A DNA stretch of 64,000 nucleotides, from positions 248,001 through 312,000 of the forward strand of contig NZ_JAMSCK010000002.1 in assembly GCF_023805255.1 (NCBI RefSeq). Reading direction: 5' to 3'. Both the position numbers and the translations under genes were made by a program. Every line of letters starts with the position of its first letter. The first letter of the stretch is position 1. Positions 17,743 to 27,832 of this stretch are shown piece by piece. Under the pieces are notes generated by a model, which had not been told where the DNA came from, ran no database searches, and saw nothing but the letters and a program-made list of their open reading frames with translations. Origin of the DNA: Gramella jeungdoensis. GTDB taxonomy: Bacteria > Bacteroidota > Bacteroidia > Flavobacteriales > Flavobacteriaceae.

Positions 17743-18979
17743 TCTGGACAGATGGAATGAGATTTTTGAAACCATACGTAAAAATAAATTACGCACGTTT
17801 CTAACCGGGCTTTCGGTAGCCTCGGGAATATTTATTCTTGTTGTGCTTCTTGGTATTGGCGAAGGGATGAGGAACGGGATTTCACGTGAATTTGAGCAGG
17901 ATGCTTCTAACCTTATTTTTGTTTGGCCCGGTGTAACTTCAAAAGAATATAAAGGCCTGAATCCTGGCCGCCGAATTCAACTGAAAAATGACGATTATAA
18001 CAGAATCCTCTTGGAGAATAGTGATAAACTGGATAAGACTTCTTCAACCTACCAGGTTTGGAGCAGTGTTGTTTCCTATGGGAAAGAATCAGGGAGCTAC
18101 AGGATGGACGGTGTTTTTCCAGATTACCAGTATCTGGAAAATATGAGTCTAACAGCAGGAAGATTCATCAATAACAATGATGTTGAGCATGTAGAGAAAT
18201 CTATTGTTATAGGTTATCAGGTTAAAAAAGACCTTTTCAGGGAAGAGGATCCGATAGGTAAATATGTAGAGCTTTCAGGGATCAATTTTAAAGTGGTAGG
18301 GGTCTTTACCGATCCTGGAGGAGAAAGAGAAGAGGCAAGAGTAGTGATCCCAATCACAACAGCACAAAAGGCTCTTGGAGGTTCCAATAATATTGGGCGT
18401 TTGTACCTTACCCTTAAACCGGAGGATAATTTTGAGGCTGCCGTGGCCGCTTCGACAGCATTTTCTGAAGATCTTGGTGAATTCCTGAGGGAAAGGCATA
18501 CCATAGCGCCAGATGATAATCGCGCCATTAATATCAATAACACTCTTGAACATGCCAAAAGATTTTACGGTCTAATGGATATGATAAGACTTTTCTTCTG
18601 GGGAGTTGGTGTTTGTACCATCATTGCGGGTGTGGTAGGGGTGAGTAACATTATGCTGATCATCGTAAAAGAAAGAACAAGAGAAATTGGGATTAGGAAA
18701 GCACTTGGTGCCCAACCTCTTTCAATTGTAGGTATGATACTTCATGAATCGATTTTTGTAACTGCAATTGCCGGATTTATAGGATTGATATTCAGTCTTA
18801 CCCTTCTTGAGTTTATTGGGCCTGCGATAGAGACTCAGTTTATTTATAATCCAACGGTCAATTTTACCGTGGCGCTTAACACTGTTTTTATTCTGGTTCT
18901 AGCCGGAGCTTTAGCAGGATTTTTCCCTGCCTGGAGAGCGGCCAGGATTAAACCGATAATCGCTTTAAGAGACGAATAG
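17735..18979 (+). CDS. MacB-like ABC permease, FtsX family (1)
   Basis: Permease of 414 residues with four helices in the MacB arrangement: one near residues 18-42, a large periplasmic domain (about 45-280), and three helices at the C-terminus (about 288-315, 335-360 and 375-395). The cytoplasmic KERTREIGIRKALGA block after helix 2 is the FtsX-family coupling segment. Overlaps the ATPase gene; the second permease starts one base past its stop. It probably pairs with that second permease as a heterodimer. Confidence 0.9.
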   Translation: MFDLDRWNEIFETIRKNKLRTFLTGLSVASGIFILVVLLGIGEGMRNGISREFEQDASNLIFVWPGVTSKEYKGLNPGRRIQLKNDDYNRILLENSDKLDKTSSTYQVWSSVVSYGKESGSYRMDGVFPDYQYLENMSLTAGRFINNNDVEHVEKSIVIGYQVKKDLFREEDPIGKYVELSGINFKVVGVFTDPGGEREEARVVIPITTAQKALGGSNNIGRLYLTLKPEDNFEAAVAASTAFSEDLGEFLRERHTIAPDDNRAININNTLEHAKRFYGLMDMIRLFFWGVGVCTIIAGVVGVSNIMLIIVKERTREIGIRKALGAQPLSIVGMILHESIFVTAIAGFIGLIFSLTLLEFIGPAIETQFIYNPTVNFTVALNTVFILVLAGALAGFFPAWRAARIKPIIALRDE

Positions 18980-18980
18980 T

Positions 18981-20243
18981 ATGTTTAGCAGAGACAGATG
19001 GAGTGAAATATTAGAAGCGCTTACCGCAAACTGGTTTAGAACGGTTCTGACGGCTTTTGGGGTGCTTTGGGGTATATTTATCCTGGTTATCTTGCTGGCT
19101 GCCGGGAAGGGTCTTGAAAATGGTGTCATGAGGGGATTTGGCGGAATTGCTACGAATACTATGTTCATGTGGACACAGGTGGCTTCTAAACCCTATAAAG
19201 GATTGCCGAAAGGCCGCCGATATAATTTTGAAGTTGAAGATGTGGCTGCCATCAGGGAGCAAGTGCCTGCTCTAAGATTCATATCTCCCAGGAACCAGCT
19301 AGGTGGTTTCGGTGGAGCGAATAATGTGGTAAGAGGACTTAATACAGGAGCATTTAATGTATATGGAGATTACCCAGAGATCATTCAGCAGGAACCCATG
19401 GATATCACTTCGGGAAGATTCATTAACTATTCAGACATCGATGATAAGCGAAAAGTGGCTGTTATAGGTGAGGGAGTAAAAGCGGTATTATATGACATGG
19501 GAGAAGATCCGCTGGGTACTTATATTAAGATCAATGGAGTGAATTTCATGGTCATCGGGACATACAAAAAGAAAAGCCAGGGTGGAGATGCCGAAGAAGG
19601 TCAGAAACAGATATACGTTCCGTTTACGGCTTTTTCACAGGCTTTCAATATGGGGAACAGGGTTGGCTGGATGGCAATAACGGCGAAAGATGAGGTGCCT
19701 ATCTCAAACCTAAAAAACGATATAATAGATGTGGTCAAATCCCGACATACCATACATCCTGAAGATGACAGGGCTGTAGGGAATTTTGACCTTTATGAGG
19801 AGTATAGTAAGGTTAACGGACTTTTTGTAGCTCTCAAGGCGGTGGCTTATTTCGTAGGGGTACTGGTGCTGCTTTCGGGAATTATCGGGATAAGCAATAT
19901 CATGCTCATAGTCGTAAAAGAAAGAACAAATGAGATAGGTGTACGTAGGGCGCTGGGAGCAACTCCATGGTCTATAAGAGGCCAGATACTTATGGAATCG
20001 GTATTCCTTACCATCATTTCAGGAATGGTCGGGATTATATTAGCAACAGGGGTGATCTGGTTGGTGAACTTTCAGATGGACCAGATGGATACTTCCGAGA
20101 TGATGTTCGCCAATCCGTCAGTTAACCTTGGAGTAGTAATGGTCGCTTTAACAATATTAATAATATCCGGCTTACTGGCCGGCCTTATACCAGCACAGCA
20201 TGCCATAAAGGTGAAACCAGTGGATGCCTTGCGAACCGAATAA
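18981..20243 (+). CDS. MacB-like ABC permease, FtsX family (2)
   Basis: Permease of 420 residues with the same layout as its neighbour: helix 1 (about 20-42), extended periplasmic domain, and three C-terminal helices, with KERTNEIGVRRALGATP as the coupling block. N-termini of both permeases read FxxDRWxEI, supporting duplication, but the periplasmic domains differ clearly. Two permeases with one ATPase suggests an asymmetric transporter. The adaptor gene follows after 27 bases. Confidence 0.9.
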   Translation: MFSRDRWSEILEALTANWFRTVLTAFGVLWGIFILVILLAAGKGLENGVMRGFGGIATNTMFMWTQVASKPYKGLPKGRRYNFEVEDVAAIREQVPALRFISPRNQLGGFGGANNVVRGLNTGAFNVYGDYPEIIQQEPMDITSGRFINYSDIDDKRKVAVIGEGVKAVLYDMGEDPLGTYIKINGVNFMVIGTYKKKSQGGDAEEGQKQIYVPFTAFSQAFNMGNRVGWMAITAKDEVPISNLKNDIIDVVKSRHTIHPEDDRAVGNFDLYEEYSKVNGLFVALKAVAYFVGVLVLLSGIIGISNIMLIVVKERTNEIGVRRALGATPWSIRGQILMESVFLTIISGMVGIILATGVIWLVNFQMDQMDTSEMMFANPSVNLGVVMVALTILIISGLLAGLIPAQHAIKVKPVDALRTE

Positions 20244-20270
20244 AAACTGAACAGATAATACAATCAAAAG

Positions 20271-21389
20271 ATGAAAAAATTTGTAACCATCGGAATTTTA
20301 GTGCTTATCGCTGTAACCTTCATTGGGGCATTGTACTACCTCTATCAAAAGAACCAGGAAGATCCTGTGGTATATGAAACAGAGGAGCCTACCGAGCAGA
20401 CAATTATTAAAAAAACCGTGGCTACCGGAAAGATAGTACCTAAGGAAGAAGTGCTTATCAAACCAAATATCTCAGGGATAATTGATGAGATCTATATTGA
20501 AGCGGGAGATAATGTGAAATCTGGAGATCTTATCGCCAAAATTCGTGTGATCCCTAATGTGTCTTCTTTACAAAGTGCCAAGGATGCTGTGGCTACCGCG
20601 AAGATAAACCTGGATAATGAAAAAAAGGTTTACGAGAGACAGAAAGAACTTTATGACAAAGGCGTGATTTCGGCAAACGATTTTGACGCGGCTGAGGTTT
20701 CTTATAAAAGAGCGGAACAGAACTATAAATCGGCACAACAGAATTACGAGATCGTGCGTACAGGAACAACCAGTGGGATAGGTAGCGCGGCCAATACTCT
20801 TATTCGTTCTACCGTAGAAGGGATGGTTCTGGATGTTCCTGTGAAGACAGGGAACCAGGTTATTGAGAGCAACAATTTCAATGATGGAACTACCATCGCC
20901 ACCCTGGCCGATGTGAACGAAATGATCTTTGAAGGAAAGGTTGACGAGAGCGAGGTTGGAAAGATAAAGGAAGACCTTCCTTTAGAGGTGACCGTTGGAG
21001 CCATAGAGAATAAGTCTTTTGATGCGGTTCTGGATTATATAGCCCCTAAAGGAGTGGAGGAAAATGGTGCTATCCAGTTCGAAATAAAAGGAACACTTAA
21101 TAAGGCTGATACTACTTTTATTAGAGCCGGCCTTAGTGCAAATGCCTCTATTATCCTGGCCCGGGCCGATAGTGTTCTTGCTATCAAGGAAGCACTGGTT
21201 CAGTTCGACCCTGAAACCAAAGAGCCATTCGTTGAGATCATGACCGGGGAGCAGGAGTTCGAAAGACAGGATGTGGAGCTTGGTGTGAGCGACGGGATCA
21301 ATGTTGAGGTGTTGAACGGAGTAAAGAAAGGAGATAAGATCAAGGTATGGAATCAGATAAAAACTCCAATGAACATAGCTCAGAACTAG
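20271..21389 (+). CDS. Periplasmic adaptor (membrane fusion) protein, HlyD/MacA type (1)
   Basis: Adaptor of 372 residues that bridges an inner-membrane pump and an outer-membrane channel. Visible parts: N-terminal anchor helix (5-24), lipoyl-like half-motifs around ATGKIVPKEEVLIKPNISG and a second half near 180-200, a coiled-coil hairpin (about 97-160) and beta-barrel domain beyond 215. The hairpin is of moderate length, fitting a TolC-type partner. It sits between permease and channel genes. The second adaptor gene of the operon differs in sequence, so they may act with different partners or as a mixed ring. Confidence 0.88.
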   Translation: MKKFVTIGILVLIAVTFIGALYYLYQKNQEDPVVYETEEPTEQTIIKKTVATGKIVPKEEVLIKPNISGIIDEIYIEAGDNVKSGDLIAKIRVIPNVSSLQSAKDAVATAKINLDNEKKVYERQKELYDKGVISANDFDAAEVSYKRAEQNYKSAQQNYEIVRTGTTSGIGSAANTLIRSTVEGMVLDVPVKTGNQVIESNNFNDGTTIATLADVNEMIFEGKVDESEVGKIKEDLPLEVTVGAIENKSFDAVLDYIAPKGVEENGAIQFEIKGTLNKADTTFIRAGLSANASIILARADSVLAIKEALVQFDPETKEPFVEIMTGEQEFERQDVELGVSDGINVEVLNGVKKGDKIKVWNQIKTPMNIAQN

Positions 21390-21451
21390 AATAATTATTC
21401 CTTGTGTAACAACTTACACACTTTACAGACATATCTTACAGAACAACTATT

Positions 21452-22888
21452 ATGAAGAACTTTAGCTTACTAGCCTTCCTATTGCTTTTTTCCAGCCTCG
21501 TAAATGCCCAGGATAAAAAGTGGACACTTGAAGAGTGTGTAAATTATGCTCTTGAAAATAATATTTCGGTAAAACAGGCTGAACTTGATGTAGAGTTTTC
21601 TGCTATCGATAAAAGCGATGCTATCGGTAATTTTATTCCCAGCATTAATGGCCAGGCGACAAATTCCTGGAACACCGGTCTAACTCAAAATGTGACCACA
21701 GGGATCCTGCAAAACCAAACAGTTAGAAACTTTTCAGCCGGAGTATCGGCCGGACTAACGCTTTTTGACGGATTGAGGAATTTCAAGGAACTTCAAAGAG
21801 CTCGCATTTCAAGACTGGCCAACGAGTATTCACTGGATAAGATGAAAGATGATATCGCGCTTTTTGTGGCCGATGCCTATCTGCAGGTTCTTTTCAATAA
21901 ACAGAACCTGGAGGTTCTTAGAGCTCAGAATGATGTCACGAAAGAGCAGATAGAAAGAACCCTGGATCTTGTGGATGCAGGTGTTCTGCCGGAAGGAGAT
22001 CTTTTGGAGATAAGAGCGACCATGGCCGATGAGCAGCAAAAGATGATACTTGCTGAAAATCAGATCCAGATATCTTTGATTAGTCTTGCTCAAACACTGG
22101 CTATTCAGGATTATCAAAATTTTGACATAGTAGAAAGGGATTATGATATTTTCGGAAACGAGATCCTTGAGAATTCGGTTTATGATATTATTGAAAGAGC
22201 TAAAGAAGAAAGATCGGAGATTAAGATAGCAGAAGCTAATAAAGAACTCGCAGAAAAGGATGTGGAGCTTGCCAAGGGAGCTTATTTGCCTACCTTAAAT
22301 GCTTTTTTCAATTATAACACCCGTGCAACAGGACAGGACCAGGTTATAGATATCATTCCAGATCCGGATAATCCAACGCGGCAAATAGGTTTTGTAGAAG
22401 GGACCAATCAGGCTGTTTTAGCGCCTAACACGATACCGGTGCTGGGTTCACCACTGCCATTCTTCGATCAATTATCCCGAAATGACGGGTTCAGCTATGG
22501 ACTTCAGCTTAATGTTCCAATCCTTAACGGATTTGCTACACGAAACCAGGTGAAAAGAAATGAAATTGGTGTTCTTCGTGCCGAATATCGCCTGGAGCAG
22601 GCAGAGCTTGATTTGGAAGCCAACGTGTACCAGGCCTTCACAGATGCTAAAGGCGCTTTTAAGGCCTACGAAGCAGCCTTGGTAGCAGTAGAAGCCCAGG
22701 AAAAAGCTTTTGAATATGCAACAGAAAGATATGATGTGGGACTCACCAATGCTTTCGATTTTAGCCAGGCTAAAGTGAGGTTTGAGAACGCTCAAAGAGA
22801 AGTTTTAAGGGCTAAATATGATTACATTTTTAAATTAAAAGTTGTAGAATTATACTTTGGAATTCCGGTGGGGGAATTAAAATTTTAA
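21452..22888 (+). CDS. TolC-family outer-membrane efflux protein
   Basis: Channel protein of 478 residues with a signal peptide (1-19, ending NAQ). Two repeats of long amphipathic helices with heptad-like Leu/Ala/Glu patterns and intervening strands are visible, as in TolC and OprM; the opening WTLEECVNYALENN is the usual start of the mature TolC-type domain in Bacteroidota. Forms the outer-membrane exit duct for the ABC pump of this operon. The second adaptor gene begins three bases after its stop. Confidence 0.92.
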   Translation: MKNFSLLAFLLLFSSLVNAQDKKWTLEECVNYALENNISVKQAELDVEFSAIDKSDAIGNFIPSINGQATNSWNTGLTQNVTTGILQNQTVRNFSAGVSAGLTLFDGLRNFKELQRARISRLANEYSLDKMKDDIALFVADAYLQVLFNKQNLEVLRAQNDVTKEQIERTLDLVDAGVLPEGDLLEIRATMADEQQKMILAENQIQISLISLAQTLAIQDYQNFDIVERDYDIFGNEILENSVYDIIERAKEERSEIKIAEANKELAEKDVELAKGAYLPTLNAFFNYNTRATGQDQVIDIIPDPDNPTRQIGFVEGTNQAVLAPNTIPVLGSPLPFFDQLSRNDGFSYGLQLNVPILNGFATRNQVKRNEIGVLRAEYRLEQAELDLEANVYQAFTDAKGAFKAYEAALVAVEAQEKAFEYATERYDVGLTNAFDFSQAKVRFENAQREVLRAKYDYIFKLKVVELYFGIPVGELKF

Positions 22889-22891
22889 GTA

Positions 22892-24169
22892 ATGAATAAA
22901 AAGAAACTTTTCATCATTCTAGCCATCATTGTAGTCCTGATAATCCTGCTGATCGTCGGTAAAAAAGCCGGTTGGTTTGGAAATTCAGCTAATGTCAAAG
23001 AAGTAGAGATCGCTAAGATAGAGCCTATAGATATTACAGAAACCGTCGCCGCGACAGGAAAAATACAGCCTGAAGTTGAGGTGAAGCTGTCTTCGGAAGT
23101 TTCAGGAGAAATAATTGAACTTCCAGTAGTTGAAGGACAACTGGTTGAAAAAGGAGATCTTTTAGTTCGTATTAATCCTGATATTTATCAATCAAGCGTT
23201 GAAAGGGCTCGTGCCAGTTATCAGAATTCCAGAGCCAATTATGCGCAGACCCAGGCTAACCTCAAACAGGCTGAAGCTGATTATAATAGAAATAAGACTC
23301 TCTTTGAAAAAGGAGTGATCTCTAAGGCCGAATGGGATGCCGTGGTATCGAAATTTGAAGTTGCTCAGGCGAACAAGGAATCGGCTTATTACAGTATGCA
23401 GAGTTCGGCAGCTACAGTTACAGAGGCCCAGGATAACCTTGGAAGAACTAATATCTATGCACCTATGACGGGAACCATTTCCAAATTGGATGCCGAGCTT
23501 GGGGAAAGGGTAGTAGGGACTCAACAGATGGCAGGAACCGAAATTCTCAGGGTTGCTAACCTTGACAATATGGAGGTAGAGGTAGATGTGAATGAGAACG
23601 ACATCGTAAAGGTTTCAGTTGGCGATTCTACAATAGTTGAAGTGGATGCTTATCTGGGCAAGGAGTTTAAGGGAATAGTAACGGAAATTTCAAACACTGC
23701 AGATAATGAACTTACTACAGATCAGGTTACAAATTTTAAAGTAAAGGTCAGGATACTTAAAGAGTCTTATTCCGATCTCATAGAAGGAAAACCTGAAAAT
23801 TACTCCCCTTTTAGACCAGGGATGACGGCCACTGTGGATATCATTACCAACAAACGCAAGGATGTACTGGGTGTGCCAATCAGTTCCATAGTTATAAAAA
23901 CCGATACAGCGGCTACTAAAAAGTCATTCGTTAAAAAACCTGCAGATGAGGATGAAGAAAGATTCGAATGTGTGTTTGTGAAAGACGGAGATAAAGCTAA
24001 ATTGCGCGTTGTAGAAACGGGGATTCAGGATGATTCTCATATAGAAATCACCAAAGGGCTTAAAGCCGGGGAAGTAGTGATAACTGGTCCATACAACACG
24101 GTTACAAAGAGTCTTGATACGGGTGATGAGATTGAGGTGAAAAAAGAAGAAGAGAAAGAAACCGAATAA
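22892..24169 (+). CDS. Periplasmic adaptor (membrane fusion) protein, HlyD/MacA type (2)
   Basis: Second adaptor of the operon, 425 residues: anchor helix (5-24), first lipoyl half ATGKIQPEVEVKLSSEVSGE, coiled-coil hairpin with many Ala/Gln/Asn residues (about 105-180), second lipoyl half (IYAPMTGTISKL) and barrel plus membrane-proximal domains, ending in a Glu/Lys-rich tail. MacA-like. Having two adaptors in one MacB-type operon is worth noting. tsaB starts 12 bases after its stop and may be carried on the same transcript. Confidence 0.9.
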   Translation: MNKKKLFIILAIIVVLIILLIVGKKAGWFGNSANVKEVEIAKIEPIDITETVAATGKIQPEVEVKLSSEVSGEIIELPVVEGQLVEKGDLLVRINPDIYQSSVERARASYQNSRANYAQTQANLKQAEADYNRNKTLFEKGVISKAEWDAVVSKFEVAQANKESAYYSMQSSAATVTEAQDNLGRTNIYAPMTGTISKLDAELGERVVGTQQMAGTEILRVANLDNMEVEVDVNENDIVKVSVGDSTIVEVDAYLGKEFKGIVTEISNTADNELTTDQVTNFKVKVRILKESYSDLIEGKPENYSPFRPGMTATVDIITNKRKDVLGVPISSIVIKTDTAATKKSFVKKPADEDEERFECVFVKDGDKAKLRVVETGIQDDSHIEITKGLKAGEVVITGPYNTVTKSLDTGDEIEVKKEEEKETE

Positions 24170-24181
24170 AAATCAATCATT

Positions 24182-24844
24182 TTGGCTGTTATTTTATGTC
24201 TAGAAACGGCAACTACCAACTGCTCGGTTGGGATTGCTCAAAATGGCGAACTGCTGGCTTTAAAAGAAGATAATTCAAAGGGCTATTCTCATGCCGAAAA
24301 ACTTCATGTTTTTATCAATGAAATTTTGAGAGAAACCAATCTTACTGTGGATGATCTGGATGCCGTTGCTGTAAGTAAAGGTCCGGGTTCATATACAGGA
24401 TTAAGAATTGGCGTCTCAACAGCGAAAGGCCTGTGTTTTTCTCTTGATATTCCCCTTATTTCCGTTCCCACCTTAGATCTTCTGGCTAAACAACTGGAAG
24501 TAAAAGATAAAGCAGTAGTGGTGTCCATGCTTGATGCAAGGAGGATGGAAGTTTATTCGGCTATCTATGACGATGAACTCAAACAGCTTCGTGAGACTAA
24601 GGCAGAAGTACTTGATGAAAATTCTTTCCAGGAATATCTTAAAAAGTCAAAGGTTCATTTCATTGGTAATGGAGTGACCAAATTTGAGGATATCTGTAAA
24701 CATTCCAATGCTGTTTTTCACAACCAGAAATTCCCTTCAGCGAAGGAAATGGTTCATATTGCAGAGAGCAAATACAAAAAAAGCGACACCGAAGATGTCG
24801 CCTATTTTGAACCTTATTATCTAAAGGATTTTATTGCAGGATAA
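24182..24844 (+). CDS. tsaB: TsaB, subunit of the tRNA threonylcarbamoyl-adenosine (t6A) complex
   Basis: TsaB is an ASKHA-fold protein that dimerises with TsaD to make t6A at position 37 of ANN-decoding tRNAs. The 220-residue length fits. The N-terminal block CLETATTNCSVGI and the KGPGSYTGLRIGVSTAKGL motif (about 70-88) are diagnostic. It starts at a TTG right behind the efflux operon; no ATG with an intact N-terminal strand is available. It converges with the MscS gene, whose stop lies eight bases beyond. Confidence 0.93.
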   Translation: MAVILCLETATTNCSVGIAQNGELLALKEDNSKGYSHAEKLHVFINEILRETNLTVDDLDAVAVSKGPGSYTGLRIGVSTAKGLCFSLDIPLISVPTLDLLAKQLEVKDKAVVVSMLDARRMEVYSAIYDDELKQLRETKAEVLDENSFQEYLKKSKVHFIGNGVTKFEDICKHSNAVFHNQKFPSAKEMVHIAESKYKKSDTEDVAYFEPYYLKDFIAG

Positions 24845-24852
24845 ATGCAGTT

Positions 24853-25719
24853 TTATTCTGCTTTTCCTTTTTTCTCAACTGTTCCATTCATTTTGGTTTG
24901 ATCGTATAGATAAACATCTCTTTGAGGATACGGAATGGTCATTCCTGCCTCTTCGAGTCTTATCTTACCTTCCTCGATCATATACCAGTGAAGATCCCAG
25001 AAATTAGGTAATTCGGCGAAATATCTTACCGAGAAGTTTACCGAACTATCACCGAGTTCCGAAACAATAATTTGCGGTGCAGGATCTTTCAGTACATTTT
25101 CCTGTTCCATCACCATATTAGTAAGTACCTCTTTGGCTTTCTTGATGTCATCGTCGTAAGAAATACCAAAAGTAAGGTTCTCTTTTCTTGTTTCGTTGTA
25201 AGAGTAGTTGGTAATGTTGTCGTTGCTCAATTGTCCGTTAGGAATCATAACTCTCTGATTTCCGAACGTGTTTATTATGGTATAAAACAGACTGGTTTCA
25301 ACTACAGTTCCGGAAACTCCCTGGGCCTCGATCCAGTCACCTATTTTAAAAGGTTTTAAAGCGATGATTAAAACTCCACCCGCCAGGTTAGCAAGAGAAC
25401 CTTGCAGTGCCAGGCCAATTGCCAGTCCGGCAGCACCAATAGCGGCAACAAGAGAGGCGCTTTCCACGCCAAGCCTCATGATCACCATAACGAAAAGAAG
25501 AATTTTAAGCCCCCAACTTACCAGGCTTGTGATAAACGATTCCAGGGTTTCATCGTAATCCTTTTTATCGAAAAATCTCTTTACGTATTTAACAATGATT
25601 TTGATTACCCATAATCCGACGAGTAAAAGAAGGATTGCTGTGATTAAATTGGGTAAAAAGGCAATTAATTTTTCGCCATATTTTTCAAGAATGGCTTCCC
25701 AGTTATTAAAAATGTCCAT
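24853..25719 (-). CDS. Small-conductance mechanosensitive channel, MscS family
   Basis: Channel of 288 residues that opens on membrane tension to release solutes. Three N-terminal helices (about 18-40, 62-82 and 88-112) end in the pore-lining segment AAIGAAGLAIGLALQGSLAN, rich in Gly and Ala as in MscS. The soluble beta domain follows with PFKIGDWIEAQGVSGTV and the VMIPNGQLSND block. The size is that of classical MscS without extra domains. Gene is transcribed alone, converging on tsaB. Confidence 0.93.
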   Translation of the reverse strand: MDIFNNWEAILEKYGEKLIAFLPNLITAILLLLVGLWVIKIIVKYVKRFFDKKDYDETLESFITSLVSWGLKILLFVMVIMRLGVESASLVAAIGAAGLAIGLALQGSLANLAGGVLIIALKPFKIGDWIEAQGVSGTVVETSLFYTIINTFGNQRVMIPNGQLSNDNITNYSYNETRKENLTFGISYDDDIKKAKEVLTNMVMEQENVLKDPAPQIIVSELGDSSVNFSVRYFAELPNFWDLHWYMIEEGKIRLEEAGMTIPYPQRDVYLYDQTKMNGTVEKKGKAE

Positions 25720-25780
25720 AATGTTAATTTTTCAAAGACAATTCTAAAAAAAAATGATCCGAAAAGGCGTTTAACTAATG

Positions 25781-27832
25781 TTAAACTTGTGAAATCAATT
25801 GCATTGCCTCACTTTTTGAGCTTACCGGAAGTTGACAGGTTCCTTCCTCGCATATGTATATTAGATCTTTATCTTTTACAAAACGATCTTTAAGCAGGCT
25901 AAGATCTGAAGATGAATTTGTAGCTGCCAGCACCGTATTAGGCAAATATCTTTCCTGAAAATAATTGGTGATTTCCCTGTATTTTTCGCCGGTAACCGCG
26001 ATCTCATAGAACGGATGGGTAAAATTCAGCATGAGGTCTAACCAGTTGGAATGGTATTGAGGATGTTCAGGTATCTTTTCTTTCAGAGTATGCAGCATTT
26101 CCTGGGACTTTTCAATATAATCCGGGTTTCCAATAAGTTTTCCCAGTTTAAGGAGGTTTTTGGCAATAACCGAATTGGAGGCAGGAATCACATTGTCGCT
26201 TATCTCGATGGTTTTTGTGATTAGTTTTCTGTCTTTATTAGATGTAAAGAAGAATAAACCCGATTCAGTATCCTGAAAATCCTCAAATACGATCTCCATT
26301 AATTTTTGACAGTTCTCCAGGAACCCGGTGTCAAAAGTCGCCTCATATAAATTTAAAAATGCCTCTATGGTAAAGGCGTAGTCTTCGAGGTATCCATTTA
26401 TGCTGCTTCTTCCATTTTTATAGGTATGCAATAACCTTCCATTCTCCTGAAATTGGTTTTTGAGAATGAACTCTGCATTTCTTTTTGCAGCTTCCAGATG
26501 TTTTTTTTGATGAAAGGCTTTGAAAGATTCTGTATAACCACTTATCATCATGGCATTCCATGATGTGAGGGATTTGTCATCAAGTCCCGGTTTTTTTCTC
26601 TTTTTTCTTGCTGCAAGTAATTTTTTACGCCAGGTTTCTCTTTTCTTGTTCAAATCTTCTACAGAGCGGTTGTGCCGGTCCGCTATTTCTTCAAGCGTCC
26701 CGGTCCTGATGAGCACATACTTATTCGATTCCCATCTTCCATGGTTGTTGATGTTGTAGAAGTCGACGAATAATTCAAAATCTTCCGGTAGCATAGATTT
26801 TAATTCTTCCTTGGTCCATATATAATAAGCCCCTTCTTCATTTACTCCATTTTCGTTTTCACTGTCGGCATCCAATGCTGAATAGAAAGCACCTGAAGGA
26901 TCGGTCATTTCTGATTCGATAAAATCCAATGTGATTTCCACTACTTCCCTGAACCATTCATCTTTAGTGATCTTATAGGCTTTTGAATAAAGCTGAACAA
27001 GCTGGGCGTTGTCGTAAAGCATTTTCTCAAAATGAGGTACATGCCATTTCTCATCTACCGAATAACGCGAAAAACCACCTTCAATTGGATCAAATACCCC
27101 GCCCCAGGAGATTTTATTAAGCGTATGAATGCAATGATCCATTATTTTGTCGTCGGAATTCTGAAACGCATATCTCAACAGAAACTCATAATTATTGGGC
27201 ATCATGAATTTTGGAGCTCTCTTTGGCCCGCCGTTTTTAAGGTCAAAGGATCTTTGCCATTTTTCTAATAAGGGAATAAAGAAATCGCTGTGAAAATCGT
27301 CTTCATGGGATGCCGGCTCAATTATCTGGATCTGCTTTAGGCCTGTTTCAAGTTTTGTCGCATATTCCTCCAGCTTTTCTGGCTGGGTTTGATAAAGATG
27401 AGCGATCTGCTCCAGAGCATTTTTCCACTGTCCCTTTCTGAAATAGGTTCCACCCCAAACCGGTCGGCCATCTGGAAGGGCCACTACATTCATGGGCCAG
27501 CCACCCATTCCTGTCATAACCTGAACCGCATTCATATATACCTGGTCCACATCTGGCCTTTCTTCCCTGTCAACTTTAATGCAGATATAATTGGAATTCA
27601 TCACGGCCGCTACCTCTTCATCTTCAAAGCTCTCGTGTTCCATCACATGACACCAGTGACATGCCGAGTAGCCAACACTAATGAGTAGTAATTGGCGTTC
27701 CTCCCGGGCCAGTTCAAGACTTTTATCGTTCCAGGCTTTCCAGTTTACAGGGTTATGCGCATGTTGTAGTAGATAAGGGCTGCTTTCTTTTATAAGCTCA
27801 TTGGTGTATTTCGGCTTTTCCTTATTCATCAT
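25781..27832 (-). CDS. Thioredoxin-domain protein of the YyaL/DUF255 family
   Basis: Large protein of 683 residues. The N-terminal domain (about 8-170) carries SPYLLQHAHNPVNW and YSACHWCHVMEHESF with CxxC cysteines 58 and 61, which define the DUF255 thioredoxin-like family; the remaining 500 residues resemble the alpha/alpha-toroid, glycosidase-like region of these proteins (YyaL, mammalian SPATA20). Biochemical function is not established. Cytoplasmic, no signal peptide. An imperfectly spaced dyad, AATAGG-C-CCTATT at 27857-27869, lies just upstream of the start. Confidence 0.92.
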   Translation of the reverse strand: MMNKEKPKYTNELIKESSPYLLQHAHNPVNWKAWNDKSLELAREERQLLLISVGYSACHWCHVMEHESFEDEEVAAVMNSNYICIKVDREERPDVDQVYMNAVQVMTGMGGWPMNVVALPDGRPVWGGTYFRKGQWKNALEQIAHLYQTQPEKLEEYATKLETGLKQIQIIEPASHEDDFHSDFFIPLLEKWQRSFDLKNGGPKRAPKFMMPNNYEFLLRYAFQNSDDKIMDHCIHTLNKISWGGVFDPIEGGFSRYSVDEKWHVPHFEKMLYDNAQLVQLYSKAYKITKDEWFREVVEITLDFIESEMTDPSGAFYSALDADSENENGVNEEGAYYIWTKEELKSMLPEDFELFVDFYNINNHGRWESNKYVLIRTGTLEEIADRHNRSVEDLNKKRETWRKKLLAARKKRKKPGLDDKSLTSWNAMMISGYTESFKAFHQKKHLEAAKRNAEFILKNQFQENGRLLHTYKNGRSSINGYLEDYAFTIEAFLNLYEATFDTGFLENCQKLMEIVFEDFQDTESGLFFFTSNKDRKLITKTIEISDNVIPASNSVIAKNLLKLGKLIGNPDYIEKSQEMLHTLKEKIPEHPQYHSNWLDLMLNFTHPFYEIAVTGEKYREITNYFQERYLPNTVLAATNSSSDLSLLKDRFVKDKDLIYICEEGTCQLPVSSKSEAMQLISQV

